Positions 25,306 through 34,291 are shown, numbered from the stretch's first letter. The stretch: DNA of 64,000 nucleotides from Rhodoplanes tepidamans (GCF_030813915.1 NZ_JAUSUJ010000011.1:1-64000); one strand, 5' to 3'. Notes: generated from the sequence alone by a model not told the origin. Translations and numbers: made by a program.

Positions 25306-25679
25306 AGAGGCCGGCGTTGCCGCGGCTCCGGGCGCGACGCCACATAGGCGGCGCAGGCGAGCAGCCCGGCCGCGACCGCCGCGGCCAGCAGCGGCCCCGG
25401 GCCGGCGCTCGCCCAGAACACGACGAAGCCCGCCGTCATCCCGGTGCAGGCCAGCACCTTGGAGCGGCGCGAGATCGCCCGGTCGTCGCGCCACGCCCGC
25501 AGCGACGCACCGAAGCGCGGATGGTCGAACAGCCACGCCTCCAGCCGCGGCGACGACCGCGCGAAGCACCACGCCGCCGCGATCAGGAAGATGGTGGTCG
25601 GCAGCAGCGGCAGCACGGCGCCGATCAGGCCGATCACCAGCATCAGGCAGCCGAGGCCGAAATAGAACGCGCGCGTCAT
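25302..25679 (-). CDS. YbaN family inner-membrane protein (DUF454)
   Basis: A 125-residue protein with three or four hydrophobic segments. The start FYFGLGCLMLVIGLIGAVLPLLPTTIFLIAAAWCFARSSPR is diagnostic for the DUF454/YbaN family, followed by HPRFG and the basic loop DRAISRRSKVLA. Its molecular role is not established. It overlaps the 3' end of the convergent cysteine-rich-repeat gene by four bases. Confidence 0.9.
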   Translation of the reverse strand: MTRAFYFGLGCLMLVIGLIGAVLPLLPTTIFLIAAAWCFARSSPRLEAWLFDHPRFGASLRAWRDDRAISRRSKVLACTGMTAGFVVFWASAGPGPLLAAAVAAGLLACAAYVASRPEPRQRRPL

Positions 25680-25796
25680 GGGTCCGCCGAGTGTCTTTCG
25701 ACGACGATCGTCGCCCGTCTTTTCGTACGCGGAACAGGTGGGGTGCCGGTTGCGCCCGGGCAAACATCGTGCCGACGGACCGTGTCCGGCCCGCCG

Positions 25797-27086
25797 TCAC
25801 CCGTAGCGGCGCTGCGCCTCGATGGTGAGGCCGAGGCCGACGGCGCCGAAGCGGTCGCCGTCGACGACGGCGGCCTCCGGCAGCACGGCGCGCACGGCGG
25901 CCCGCACGCTCGGCACCAGGCTGCCGCCGCCGGTGAAGAACACGGCGTCGATCGCCTCGGCGGCGAGGCCGGCGGCCGCGATCGTCTCGCGGACGGTGTT
26001 GCGCAGGCGCTCCCCGAGCGGCACCGTCGCGGCCTCGAACTGCGGCCGCGTCGCCGCCGGGTGGAGACCCTTCTCCAGCCAGTCGAGCGGGATCGTCGTC
26101 TCCTCCGCGTCGGAGAGCGCGATCTTGCCGCGCTCCACCTCGATCAGCACCGAATGGCCGCGCCGCATCTCGATCAGGTGGATGAGCCGGGCGAGCAGCT
26201 TCGGCTCGCGCGCCTCGCGCCGGACCAGCTTCAGCTCCGGCAGCACCGCCTTGTCGTAGAGGCGGTTCACGGTCGCCCAGGTGGCGAGGTCGAAATAGGG
26301 GCCGGACGGCACCTCGACGTCGCCGCGGGTCATCAGGGTGCGGAAGCCGAGCGCCGGCATCACGGCGGCGAGCGCCAGCGCGCGGTCGTAGTCGGTGCCG
26401 CCGAGCCGGGTGCCGCCGCTCGCGAGGATGTCGCGCTTGCGCTCGTCGCGGCCGCGCCGGTCGGGCCCGAGCCGCACCACCGAGAAGTCCGAGGTGCCGC
26501 CGCCGATGTCGGCGACCAGCGCCAGCGTCTCGGCCGCGACGCTGCGCTCGTAGTCGAACGCCGCCGCCACCGGCTCGTACTGGAACGACACCTCGGAGAA
26601 GCCGGCCTGGCGGGCGATGTCGGCGAGCGTCGCCTCGGCGCGGCTGTCGGCCGCCGCGTCGCCGTCGACGAAGTGCACCGGGCGGCCGTGGACGACGCGG
26701 TCGAGCGGGCAGCCGGACTGCGCCTCGGCCCGGTGCTTCAGCGTCTCGACATAGGTGCGCACGATCTCCCGGAAGGCGACGCGCCGGCGCAGCAGCTGGG
26801 TCTTCTCGTCGATCAGCGGCGTGCCGAGGATCGACTTCAGCGACCGCATGAAGCGGCCCTGGACGCCGTCCACATAGGCGGCGATCGCGTCGCGGCCGAT
26901 CAGGACGTGGTGGGCGTGGTCGAGCCCGAAGAACACGGCGCTCGGCACCGTGGTGCTGCCGTGATCGAGGGCGAGCAGCGCCGGCGCGTCCGCCCCCGCC
27001 ACGCCGAGCGTCGAGTTCGAGGTGCCGAAGTCGAGCCCGCAGGCGCGGCCGTTCGGCGCGCGAAGGCGCGATGAGGATGAGGGCAT
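25797..27086 (-). CDS. Hsp70-family protein, YegD-like
   Basis: A 429-residue actin-like ATPase of the Hsp70 superfamily, lacking the substrate-binding domain of DnaK. It has the phosphate-1 loop CGLDFGTSNSTLGVA, the EPVAAAFDYE connect segment, the phosphate-2 loop VADIGGGTSDFSVV and the adenosine motif FFTGGGSLVPSVRAAV. This matches E. coli YegD, a putative chaperone with unknown clients. The gene stands between YbaN-like and SRAP genes on the same strand. Confidence 0.88.
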   Translation of the reverse strand: MPSSSSRLRAPNGRACGLDFGTSNSTLGVAGADAPALLALDHGSTTVPSAVFFGLDHAHHVLIGRDAIAAYVDGVQGRFMRSLKSILGTPLIDEKTQLLRRRVAFREIVRTYVETLKHRAEAQSGCPLDRVVHGRPVHFVDGDAAADSRAEATLADIARQAGFSEVSFQYEPVAAAFDYERSVAAETLALVADIGGGTSDFSVVRLGPDRRGRDERKRDILASGGTRLGGTDYDRALALAAVMPALGFRTLMTRGDVEVPSGPYFDLATWATVNRLYDKAVLPELKLVRREAREPKLLARLIHLIEMRRGHSVLIEVERGKIALSDAEETTIPLDWLEKGLHPAATRPQFEAATVPLGERLRNTVRETIAAAGLAAEAIDAVFFTGGGSLVPSVRAAVRAVLPEAAVVDGDRFGAVGLGLTIEAQRRYG

Positions 27087-27174
27087 GACGCAGGGTCCCG
27101 GCCGACGCTGAAGGGCCGGGTTGGATAGTCGATGTCGGTGCTCGCATCAACCCGCGGCGGCGAGAGGGGGCACG

Positions 27175-27960
27175 TCAGAACAGCGAGCCCTGGCCGGGGT
27201 CGGGCTTCGGCCTGGCGGCGCGGCGTGCCCCGGTCGCGGCGCGCTTCGCCGCCGGCTCGGGCGGGACGGCGGCCGGCGCCTCGGCGGGCGCTGCCGTCTC
27301 TACCGGGGCGAGCAGGTCGGGCGAATCGTTGGCCGTGCGGTTGACCGCGGTCGAGACCTCCCACGCCTCCAGGAGATCGTCGGGCGCCGGCGCGATCAGG
27401 GCCGTGGCGGTCGCGGCCTCGGTCGCCGGGTCCAGCCACGGGTCGAACGCCTCGGGCGGCAGGATCAGGGGCATGCGGTCGTGGATCGGCCGAAGCGTGG
27501 CGTTGGCGGTCGTCGTGACGATGCACACCGTTTCGAGCTCCTCGCCGTTCGGGCCCATCCAGGCCTCCCACAGGCCGCCGAAGGCGATCGGGCCGCCGCC
27601 GCGCCTGCGGATGTAGAACGGCCGCTTCGGTCCGCCGCCGGCCGCCTGCCATTCGAAGAAGCCGTCGGCCGGCAGCAGGCAGCGCCGCCGCTTCATGGCG
27701 TTGCGGAAGGCGGGCTTCTCGGTGACCGATTCGCCGCGGGCGTTGATCAGCAGCGAGAAGCCGCGCGGATCCTTCACCCAGGCGGGTATCAGCCCCCAGC
27801 GCATCAGCACGAACTGCCGCGCCCCCTCGAACAGCCGGACCACCGGAACGGGCTGGGTCGGCGCCACGTTGTGGCGGGGTGGGAAGTTCGGCATTTCGCC
27901 GTAACGGAATAGGGCCCTAATCGCCTCGGGCGAGGACGTGATGGCGTAACGACCACACAT
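27175..27960 (-). CDS. SOS response-associated peptidase, YedK/HMCES (SRAP)
   Basis: A 261-residue SRAP protein. The N-terminus MCGRYAI places the catalytic Cys at position 2, exposed after Met removal, where it forms a thiazolidine crosslink to abasic sites in single-stranded DNA. Downstream are the expected RHNVAPTQPVPVV, LINARGESVTEKPAF, RCLLPADGFFEW with the active-site Glu, and the His in IHDRMPLIL. The last 40 residues are a lysine- and alanine-rich tail. It protects abasic sites during replication. Confidence 0.93.
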   Translation of the reverse strand: MCGRYAITSSPEAIRALFRYGEMPNFPPRHNVAPTQPVPVVRLFEGARQFVLMRWGLIPAWVKDPRGFSLLINARGESVTEKPAFRNAMKRRRCLLPADGFFEWQAAGGGPKRPFYIRRRGGGPIAFGGLWEAWMGPNGEELETVCIVTTTANATLRPIHDRMPLILPPEAFDPWLDPATEAATATALIAPAPDDLLEAWEVSTAVNRTANDSPDLLAPVETAAPAEAPAAVPPEPAAKRAATGARRAARPKPDPGQGSLF

Positions 27961-28062
27961 GGCTCGATTGCCGTTCCGATCGGGTTCAGACGTGCAACTT
28001 TTAATGCGCCCTTAACCGGCGACGCCGACAGTTTTCCGAAAAGAGCGCGCGCCTCTCGGTCG

Positions 28063-28593
28063 ATGAACCCGCACCCCAAAGCCTCCCTGGACGAGCTTCG
28101 CGCGCGGGCCCTGGACCCCACGGTGCTGGCGCGGGCGAACATCAATCCGCTCACCCGCCTCGCCACCGATTATCTCAACCACTACAACGAAGTCATCATG
28201 CTGCTCGAGATGCTCGAGTCGTGCCCGGAGTTCGCCCCGGACATCCTCGGCTGGGAGCCGCGCGGCTACGACGAGTACTTCGAGAAATCGCATTTCAAGG
28301 ACAAGGATCTCGCCCGCGTCGCCTGGGAGATGGCGGAGCCGAACTCACGGCGCGAGCTCGAAGGCATGATCGACCACATGAACGCCATCCTGGCGGCGAC
28401 GCTCGACGCCCTGCGGCACAACCTGTCGCCGACGGGCTGCGCGCGGCTGGGGACCGAGGCCTCCGGCTGGCTGAAGCCGCTGGTGGCGCGGGCCGGGTCG
28501 GTGATCAACGGCGAGCACATCATGCCGGCCGCCATGACCGACGAGACGGCCCGCCAGGCCATGGTCGACGCCGTGTTCGAGCGCGGCGCGTGA
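28063..28593 (+). CDS. conserved hypothetical protein
   Basis: A 176-residue soluble protein without signal peptide. It has a helical character, with DYLNHYNEVIMLLEMLESCPEFAPDIL and YDEYFEKSHFKDKDLARVAWE. It resembles uncharacterised proteins found in Hyphomicrobiales. The ATG is not preceded by a strong ribosome site. The Nudix gene starts 14 bases after its stop, so they are likely co-transcribed. Confidence 0.8.
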   Translation: MNPHPKASLDELRARALDPTVLARANINPLTRLATDYLNHYNEVIMLLEMLESCPEFAPDILGWEPRGYDEYFEKSHFKDKDLARVAWEMAEPNSRRELEGMIDHMNAILAATLDALRHNLSPTGCARLGTEASGWLKPLVARAGSVINGEHIMPAAMTDETARQAMVDAVFERGA

Positions 28594-28606
28594 GCGGGGC
28601 GGCGGC

Positions 28607-29047
28607 GTGAGCGGGGACCGCCTCTATCCGGCCCGGCCGTTCCTGGCGGTCAGCGCGGCGGTGTTCCGGTCCGGCCGGGTGCTGCTGGTGCGCCGCGCCC
28701 GGGCTCCGTCGGCCGGGCCGTGGACGCTGCCGGGCGGGGTCGTCGAGACGGGCGAGACCCTGCACGAGGCGTTGGTCCGCGAGATCGCCGAGGAGACCGC
28801 CCTGACGATCGCGCCGGCGGCGCTGGCCGGCCATCGCGAGGTGATCGTCCGCGATGCCGAGGGCCGCACCGAGCGGCATTTCGTGGTGCTGTCCTTCGCG
28901 GCGCGCTGGCTCGCCGGCGAGCCGGTCCTCGACGCCGAGCTCGCCGCCTGCGGCTGGCACGATCCGGCCGCGGTGGCCGGCCTCGACACCACCGAGGGCC
29001 TGGCCGAGATCGTCGCGGCGGCGCGGGCGATTCTCGGGGAGGGGTAG
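28607..29047 (+). CDS. Nudix hydrolase
   Basis: A 146-residue hydrolase of nucleoside diphosphate-linked compounds. The Nudix box runs from GGVVETGETLHEALVREIAEETAL (residues 43-66) with all acidic residues for Mg2+ binding; the Gly near the end of the classical motif is Thr. The upstream strand VLLVRRARAPSAGPWTLPGG is typical of ADP-ribose or MutT-like members. It starts with GTG, 14 bases downstream of the previous gene. Confidence 0.9.
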   Translation: MSGDRLYPARPFLAVSAAVFRSGRVLLVRRARAPSAGPWTLPGGVVETGETLHEALVREIAEETALTIAPAALAGHREVIVRDAEGRTERHFVVLSFAARWLAGEPVLDAELAACGWHDPAAVAGLDTTEGLAEIVAAARAILGEG

Positions 29048-29117
29048 AGCCGGCGATCCGCCTTGCCGCCGACGCGATTGCGTCGCAGAAAGGGGCACCG
29101 ATCCCGCGACCGTGCCG

Positions 29118-29504
29118 ATGACCCGATTCCGCGCGTTTTCCGTCCTCGCCCTGCTGGCCGTCCTGTCGCTCGGGCCGCTCCGTCCCGCGGTGGCCCAGCA
29201 GGCGATTCCGTTCGACGGCGACCTGCGCCGCCTGTCCGAGATCCTCGGCGCCCTGCATTACCTGCGCGAGGTCTGCGGCGCCGCCGAGGGGCAGAAGTGG
29301 CGCAACGAGATGCAGCAGCTGGTCGACGCCGAGGCGCCGAGCGGGGCGCGCCGCGCCCAGATGATGGCCAGCTTCAACCGCGGCTACCGGCTCTACCAGC
29401 AGAGCTATCGCAGCTGCACGCCGGCCGCCGACACGGCGGTCCGGCGCTACCTCCAGGAGGGCGCCAAGATCGCCCGCGAGGTCACGGCCCGCTACGCCAA
29501 CTGA
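29118..29504 (+). CDS. TIGR02301 family secreted protein
   Basis: A 128-residue protein with a signal peptide (AFSVLALLAVLSLGPLRPAVA). The mature part (LRRLSEILGALHYLREVCG, then WRNEMQQLVDAEAP, FNRGYRLYQQSYRSC) is the TIGR02301 family of alphaproteobacteria, function unknown. Two conserved cysteines may form a disulfide in the periplasm. A GTG two codons upstream is an alternative start. Confidence 0.83.
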   Translation: MTRFRAFSVLALLAVLSLGPLRPAVAQQAIPFDGDLRRLSEILGALHYLREVCGAAEGQKWRNEMQQLVDAEAPSGARRAQMMASFNRGYRLYQQSYRSCTPAADTAVRRYLQEGAKIAREVTARYAN

Positions 29505-29728
29505 CGGCCGTGGCGTGGCGGTGACGGTCCGCGACCCGGCGCCGATCCCAACACCGATTCGCTCCGCCTTCTTCCCTCCGCCTTCGGGGCTGCACCGGCG
29601 TGCGGCCGGCGCGGGATTTCCCCCTACCCATTAACCTTTCGTAAAGGATTGGCTGGTCGGGCCCGGTTCATCTGGTAAGACTTCATTAAGAAACATGACG
29701 GCTGGGCACGGGGACCGGGTGGTCGCGA

Positions 29729-29989
29729 ATGTCGATGGCAATGGACGAGACTTCCGAGCCGGGATCGGAGCAGGAGCAGAAGCGGGCGGCGCTCGGCCAC
29801 ATCAAGGAGGCCTGGGCGGAGGCCTGGGCGGACGGCATCGACGGGGATTGCCTGGCGCAGGCCTCGCTGTTCTGCGCTCTCACCGAGCTGGTCTCCACCT
29901 ATGGCGAGGACGCCACGGCCCGGTTCGCCGAGGGCCTGCCGAAGCGCATCGCCGCGGGCGAGTTCTCGATCGTCCTGTCGCGCCAGTAG
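29729..29989 (+). CDS. small conserved hypothetical protein
   Basis: An 86-residue acidic protein, predicted helical (AALGHIKEAWAEAWADGIDGDCLAQASLFCALTELVSTYGEDATARFAEGL). It is soluble and carries no known motif. It stands alone between the TIGR02301 gene and ygfZ. The coding pattern is good, and ATG at 29735 is an alternative start. Confidence 0.68.
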   Translation: MSMAMDETSEPGSEQEQKRAALGHIKEAWAEAWADGIDGDCLAQASLFCALTELVSTYGEDATARFAEGLPKRIAAGEFSIVLSRQ

Positions 29990-30127
29990 GCGCCGCACGA
30001 AGGGCGCCGCGCCGAGGGCGCCGCATCGGCGAGGCGGCGGAGCGCACCGCGCCGCTGCCCGCAATCCGGCCTTGAGCCGGGGGGCGTGCCGCCCTACCTT
30101 TCGGATCGACCCTGGCCCGAAAGAATC

Positions 30128-31033
30128 ATGCAGGCTGCGCCCCTCACCGACCGCGGCGTCGTGCTCGTCTCCGGCGACGATGCCCGCCACTTCCTCAACG
30201 GCCTCGTGACCGCGAACGTCGCGACGATGAGCGCGGCGACGCCGCGCTTCGCCGCGCTGCTCACCCCGCAGGGCAAGATCGTCGTCGATTTCATCGTCGT
30301 GGAGATCCCCGCCGAGGACGGCGGCGGCTTCCTCCTCGACGTCCCGGCCGCGCTTCTCGACGGCCTGCTGACAAAGCTGAAATTCTACAAGCTGCGCGCC
30401 AAGGTGACGGTCGAGGACCGCTCGGCCGCCCTGGCGATCCTCGGCCTGTGGGGCGACGGGGTCGATGCGACCGACGCCGGCGCGGTCGACGGCCTGGTGA
30501 TTCCCGACCCGCGGCTGCCGGCGCTGGGGCTGCGCGCCGTCGTGCCGGCCGGCACGGCCGCGGCGGTCGCCGGAACGCTCGGCGCGACGCTCGCCGACGC
30601 CGCCGACTACGAGGCGCACCGCGTCGCGCTCGGGGTGCCGCGCGGCGGCGTCGACTTCGCCTATGGCGACGCCTTCCCGCACGAGACCGACATGGACCAG
30701 CTCGCCGGGGTCGACTTCAAGAAGGGCTGCTATGTCGGCCAGGAGGTGGTCTCCCGCATGCAGCACCGCGGCACCGCGCGCAGCCGCGTCGTGCCCGTCG
30801 CGGTCGACGGCTTTCCGCCGCCGCCCGGCACGCCGGTGACGGCCGGCGAGATCGCGGTCGGCACCATGGGCTCGGGCACGCAGGGCCGCGGCCTCGCGCT
30901 GCTGCGGCTCGACCGCGTCGGCGACGCCCTCGCCGCCGGTACGCCGCTGATCGCCGGCGGCATCGCGCTGGCGCCGCGGAAGCCCGCCTGGGCGACGTTC
31001 GCGTGGCCGGGCGAGACGGCGGACGCGTCGTGA
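30128..31033 (+). CDS. ygfZ: YgfZ/GcvT family tRNA-modifying/Fe-S repair protein
   Basis: A 301-residue folate-binding protein related to GcvT. The diagnostic motif K-G-C-Y-x-G-Q-E is present as KKGCYVGQEVVSRM near residue 200, with the conserved Cys. The N-terminal part has GDDARHFLNGLVTANV. Members help assemble or repair certain iron-sulfur enzymes, such as MiaB, in a tetrahydrofolate-dependent way. The stop codon overlaps the GTG start of the glycosylase gene, so the two are translationally coupled. Confidence 0.92.
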   Translation: MQAAPLTDRGVVLVSGDDARHFLNGLVTANVATMSAATPRFAALLTPQGKIVVDFIVVEIPAEDGGGFLLDVPAALLDGLLTKLKFYKLRAKVTVEDRSAALAILGLWGDGVDATDAGAVDGLVIPDPRLPALGLRAVVPAGTAAAVAGTLGATLADAADYEAHRVALGVPRGGVDFAYGDAFPHETDMDQLAGVDFKKGCYVGQEVVSRMQHRGTARSRVVPVAVDGFPPPPGTPVTAGEIAVGTMGSGTQGRGLALLRLDRVGDALAAGTPLIAGGIALAPRKPAWATFAWPGETADAS

Positions 31034-31692
31034 CCGCGGCCGCGCATCCCGACGGGCTGAAGCGGTGCACCTGGCCGGGCCAGGACCCGCTCTACGTCGC
31101 CTATCACGACACCGAATGGGGCGTGCCCGAGCGCGACGACCGCGCCCTCTACGAGAAGCTGGTGCTGGACGGCTTCCAGGCCGGGCTCTCCTGGATCACC
31201 ATCCTGCGCAAGCGGGACAACTTCCGGGCCGCCTTCGACGACTTCGATCCGGAGAAGATCGCCCGCTACGACGCGGCCAGGCAGGCGGCGCTGATGCAGG
31301 ACGCCGGCATCGTGCGGAACCGGGCCAAGATCGACGGCGCCGTCCTGTCGGCCCGGGCCTGGCTCGACGTGATGGAGAAGGGGCCGGGCTTTTCCGAACT
31401 GCTGTGGGGCTTCGTCGACGGACAGCCGATCGTCAACCGGTTCCGATCCAGCGCCGAGGTGCCGGCCGAGACGCCGGTGTCGCGGGCGATGTCGAAGGAG
31501 CTCGCCGCCCGCGGGTTCAAGTTCTGCGGCCCGACCATCGTCTACGCCTTCATGCAGGCGGTCGGCATGGTCAACGACCACCTCGTGACCTGCCATCGCC
31601 ACGCGGCGCTCGCCGGCGCCGCGCCGCGGCCGGCGCGGCGGGCGTCGGCACCGAAGCCGGCCTCGAAGCCGGCCCCGCGAAAAAAGACCTGA
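31030..31692 (+). CDS. tag: DNA-3-methyladenine glycosylase I
   Basis: A 220-residue base-excision enzyme that removes 3-methyladenine. It has RCTWPGQDPLYVAYHDTEWGVP at the start, ENLVLDGFQAGLSW-like YEKLVLDGFQAGLSWITIL, and the zinc ligands Cys (RCTW), His (YHDTEW) and HLVTCHRH at the end of the core. The last 30 residues are a proline/lysine tail beyond the usual enzyme. The GTG start overlaps the ygfZ stop as GTGA. Confidence 0.94.
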   Translation: MTAAAHPDGLKRCTWPGQDPLYVAYHDTEWGVPERDDRALYEKLVLDGFQAGLSWITILRKRDNFRAAFDDFDPEKIARYDAARQAALMQDAGIVRNRAKIDGAVLSARAWLDVMEKGPGFSELLWGFVDGQPIVNRFRSSAEVPAETPVSRAMSKELAARGFKFCGPTIVYAFMQAVGMVNDHLVTCHRHAALAGAAPRPARRASAPKPASKPAPRKKT

Positions 31693-31694
31693 CC

Positions 31695-32333
31695 ATGCCG
31701 GCAAAACCCAGATCCGCACCGAAGCCGGTTCCGGCCGAGGGCGAGGCCCCCCGTGCCTGGCAGCGCATGTTGTCGGGGCGGCGGCTCGACCTGCTCGATC
31801 CCTCGCCGCTCGACGTCGAGATCGAGGACATCGCCCACGGCCTCGCCCGGGTCGCCCGCTGGAACGGCCAGACCAGCGGCGACCACATCTTCTCGGTCGC
31901 CCAGCACACGCTGCTGGTGGAGGAGATCGCGCGCCGGCGCTGCGGCGCCGTCGACCGCCGGCTCGGCCTCGCGCTGATGCTGCACGACGCGCCCGAATAC
32001 GTGATCGGCGACATGATCTCGCCGTTCAAGGCGGTGATGGGCGGCGCCTACAAGGCGGTCGAGGGCCGCCTGCTCGCCGCGATCCACCTGCGCTTCGGCC
32101 TGCCGCCGACGCTGCCCGACGAGACGGTGCGGATCGTCAAGGACGCCGACCGCGGCGCCGCCTTCCTGGAGGCTACCCGGCTCGCCGGCTTCGCCGAGGC
32201 GGAGGCGAGGAAGTTCTTCGGCGCGCCGCCGGACCTGCCGGCCCGCGTCGAGACGGATTTCCTGCGCCCGTGGCCCGCCGGCGAGGCGGAGCGGCGGTTC
32301 CTGGAGCGGTTTTCCAGGATCGATGCCGGATGA
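31695..32333 (+). CDS. HD domain phosphohydrolase, YfbR-like
   Basis: A 212-residue HD-fold metal hydrolase. The sequence has HIFSVAQHTLLVEEIA (first His), LMLHDAPEYVIGDMISPFK (HD motif) and VKDADRGAAFLEATRL (last Asp), the arrangement of YfbR-type 5'-nucleotidases and relatives. It starts two bases after the tag stop codon, in what is probably a three-gene operon with ygfZ and tag. The N-terminus has a short proline-rich extension. Confidence 0.87.
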   Translation: MPAKPRSAPKPVPAEGEAPRAWQRMLSGRRLDLLDPSPLDVEIEDIAHGLARVARWNGQTSGDHIFSVAQHTLLVEEIARRRCGAVDRRLGLALMLHDAPEYVIGDMISPFKAVMGGAYKAVEGRLLAAIHLRFGLPPTLPDETVRIVKDADRGAAFLEATRLAGFAEAEARKFFGAPPDLPARVETDFLRPWPAGEAERRFLERFSRIDAG

Positions 32334-32791
32334 GGGCCACATAGGCGCTGACGCGAGGTCCGCGCCCCGGGATCACGGAATTCTGCAAAGCCCCCGCCTG
32401 CGGACGACGACGATCGATGGGCCGTCCCTTCGATCTCGTCTCAGCGCCCATGGATGAGCGGCGCGGCCCGGGCCGATCAGCGCGCCCGGCGCTGTCCTCC
32501 CGCCGGCGGCTCGTGCTTGACACGGGACCCCGGGAGGATCACGGTCGCCCGGTGATGTAATAACATCCCGGTGCGAGCGGGTCGTCCGCCACGCCTCCGG
32601 CCCGCCATCGACGGGCCGGCCGCCGTCCGCCTCCCGGCGGATGGTCCGGGACCAGGATCGCCGCACCCGCTCCACGCCTCCGCGACACGAAGCGCGCCGA
32701 GTGCCCCGACCGTTCGGTCCCGACCGGCATGGCCATGCCGGTGGCGGACGGGCGCGGCCGCTCCGCCGGCGCCGAGCAGAGGAGACGGACG
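32334..32791. other. intergenic region, no gene seen
   Basis: This 458-base GC-rich stretch has several open frames without convincing coding character. It contains a TTGACA box at 32517-32522 and a small dyad at 32554-32567 that may belong to the promoter of the next gene. Confidence 0.45.
32554..32567. promoter_or_regulatory. small dyad upstream of the NifX-like gene
   Basis: GATGT-AATA-ACATC is a perfect 5-bp inverted repeat with an AT core in an otherwise GC-rich region, about 225 bases before the gene. It could overlap a promoter. Confidence 0.3.
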
Positions 32792-33286
32792 ATGCGCATC
32801 GCGGTGGCGAGCCAGAACTTCCGGACCGTGACCGGCCATGCCGGCAAGACGCGCCGGTTCCTGGTGTTCGAGATCGAGAACGGGGGCCCGCCCCGCGAGG
32901 TGGAGCGGCTCGACCTCCCGCGCGAGATGACGATCCACGCGTTCCGGTCCGACGGGCCGCATCCGCTCGACGCCGTCGCCGCCGTGATCGCCGGCAGCGC
33001 CGGACCGGGCTTCGTCGACAAGATGGCGGCGCGCGGCGTCACCGCGGTGGCGACGACCGAGCAGGACCCGGTCGCGGCCGTGGTGCAGTTCCTGGCCGGG
33101 ACGCTGCCGCCGGCCCCGCCCCACGACCACGACTGCGACCATGATCACGAGCACGAGCACGAGCAGGACCATCCGGACGGGACCGGCGACCACGACCGGG
33201 CCTCGGCTTCCGCACAGCCGGCCGCGCCGGCCCGGATGGACACCTGCTTCGACACCGAACGGGAAGGCCGGTATGGCGCCATCTGA
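32792..33286 (+). CDS. NifX/NafY-like cofactor-binding protein with His-rich tail
   Basis: A 164-residue protein. Residues 1-105 match the dinitrogenase iron-molybdenum cofactor-binding domain (MRIAVASQNFRTVTGHAGKTRRFLVFEI; then HPLDAVAAVIAGSAGPGFVDKMAARGVTAVAT). The tail has a dense run of His, Asp and Glu (HDHDCDHDHEHEHEQDH, near residues 110-127), a likely metal-binding segment. GAGGAGA precedes the ATG. Its end overlaps the start of the DUF59 gene by 14 bases, so the two act together, probably in metal or Fe-S cluster handling. No nitrogenase genes are present. Confidence 0.85.
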   Translation: MRIAVASQNFRTVTGHAGKTRRFLVFEIENGGPPREVERLDLPREMTIHAFRSDGPHPLDAVAAVIAGSAGPGFVDKMAARGVTAVATTEQDPVAAVVQFLAGTLPPAPPHDHDCDHDHEHEHEQDHPDGTGDHDRASASAQPAAPARMDTCFDTEREGRYGAI

Positions 33287-33659
33287 GCCCGGCGGGGCCG
33301 CCGACGATCCGCATGTGCTGGCGGCCCTGGCGGACGTCCTCGACCCGGCGGTCGGCATCAACATCGTCGATTTCGGCCTGGTGTACCGGGCCCGCTTCAC
33401 CGTGGCCGGCATCGAGGTGGACATCGGGGTGCCGCCGAGCTGTCCGGCGGCGACCCGGCTCGGCGAGGAGGTCCGGGCCGCCCTGGGGCGCCGCTTCCCG
33501 GAGGTGCGGGCGATCCAGGTGGCCGTGCTGACCGACCGGCCGTGGTCGCTCGACCGGCTCACCGACAACGGCCGGCGGGCGTTCGGCGAGGCGATGGAGG
33601 CCGACGCGGCTGCTGACCCCTGGGCCGCGGCCGCGGTCGGCGCCGGCCGGTTGAACTGA
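33273..33659 (+). CDS. DUF59/MIP18 family Fe-S assembly protein
   Basis: A 128-residue protein of the MIP18 (DUF59, SufT-like) family. The core reads VLAALADVLDPAVGINIVDFGLVYR, then the strand VDIGVPPSCPAATRLGEEV with the conserved Cys of the family. It overlaps the NifX-like gene. Family members assist the maturation of Fe-S proteins. The C-terminus has extra residues after RPWSLDRLT, a motif often seen in metal-sulfur related members. Confidence 0.85.
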   Translation: MAPSEPGGAADDPHVLAALADVLDPAVGINIVDFGLVYRARFTVAGIEVDIGVPPSCPAATRLGEEVRAALGRRFPEVRAIQVAVLTDRPWSLDRLTDNGRRAFGEAMEADAAADPWAAAAVGAGRLN

Positions 33660-33669
33660 TCGCTCCGCC

Positions 33670-34128
33670 ATGATGTCGAACGCGTCGCTGAACGGCGTCC
33701 TGGCCGGCGGTCGTCACCGCATGGCCGTGCGAATCCACCGCGAGGACACGGATTTCTCGGGGATCGTCTATCACGCGAGCTACGTGCGCTTCCTCGAGCG
33801 CGGCCGCACCAACTACCTGCGGCTCCTCGGGACGAGCCAGGGGCGCCTGTGGGACGTCGGCGAGGACAGCGGGGCCGGCCTCGCCTTCGTGGTCCGCGCC
33901 ATGACGCTCGATTTCCTCCGCTCCGCCCGCCTGGACGACCTTCTCACCGTGCTGACCGCGTCCGCCGAGGTGAAGGGAGCCTCGGCGATCCTGGCCCAGT
34001 CGATCGTCTGCGGCGACACCCGGATGCTCGAGGCGCGGGTGCGCATCGCGCTCGTGTCGGAGGGGCGCGCCCGGCCGTTCCCGCGCCCGCTCCGTGCGGC
34101 GATGCGGCCGCCCGACCCTGCGGCCTGA
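33670..34128 (+). CDS. YbgC-type acyl-CoA thioesterase
   Basis: A 152-residue hot-dog fold thioesterase. The motif YHEDTDFSGIVYHASYVRFLERGR is present as IHREDTDFSGIVYHASYVRFLERGRTNYLR, with the catalytic Asp near residue 27. This matches the tol-pal system-associated YbgC family, although no tol genes are near. It starts 11 bases after the DUF59 gene. No strong ribosome site is visible, and ATG codons at 33670 and 33673 are equivalent. Confidence 0.9.
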   Translation: MMSNASLNGVLAGGRHRMAVRIHREDTDFSGIVYHASYVRFLERGRTNYLRLLGTSQGRLWDVGEDSGAGLAFVVRAMTLDFLRSARLDDLLTVLTASAEVKGASAILAQSIVCGDTRMLEARVRIALVSEGRARPFPRPLRAAMRPPDPAA

Positions 34129-34291
34129 TCGAAGCACGTGCATCCGGACCGCAGGCCGGCGGCCCGCCGGCGCGGTCTCGTGGCGCAGATCCTGCCTCGG
34201 ATCGGGCAGGCGGCGGAGCCGAGCCGTGCGGCCTGCACGAAGCCGCCACATCCGGGCGCTAAAGCGGTGCCGAACACGAGGCTTGCGACTC

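Noticed and set aside
32477-33568. Minus-strand frame opposite to the NifX-like and DUF59 genes
   Set aside because: It runs across two well-supported genes and an intergenic gap and lacks any domain.
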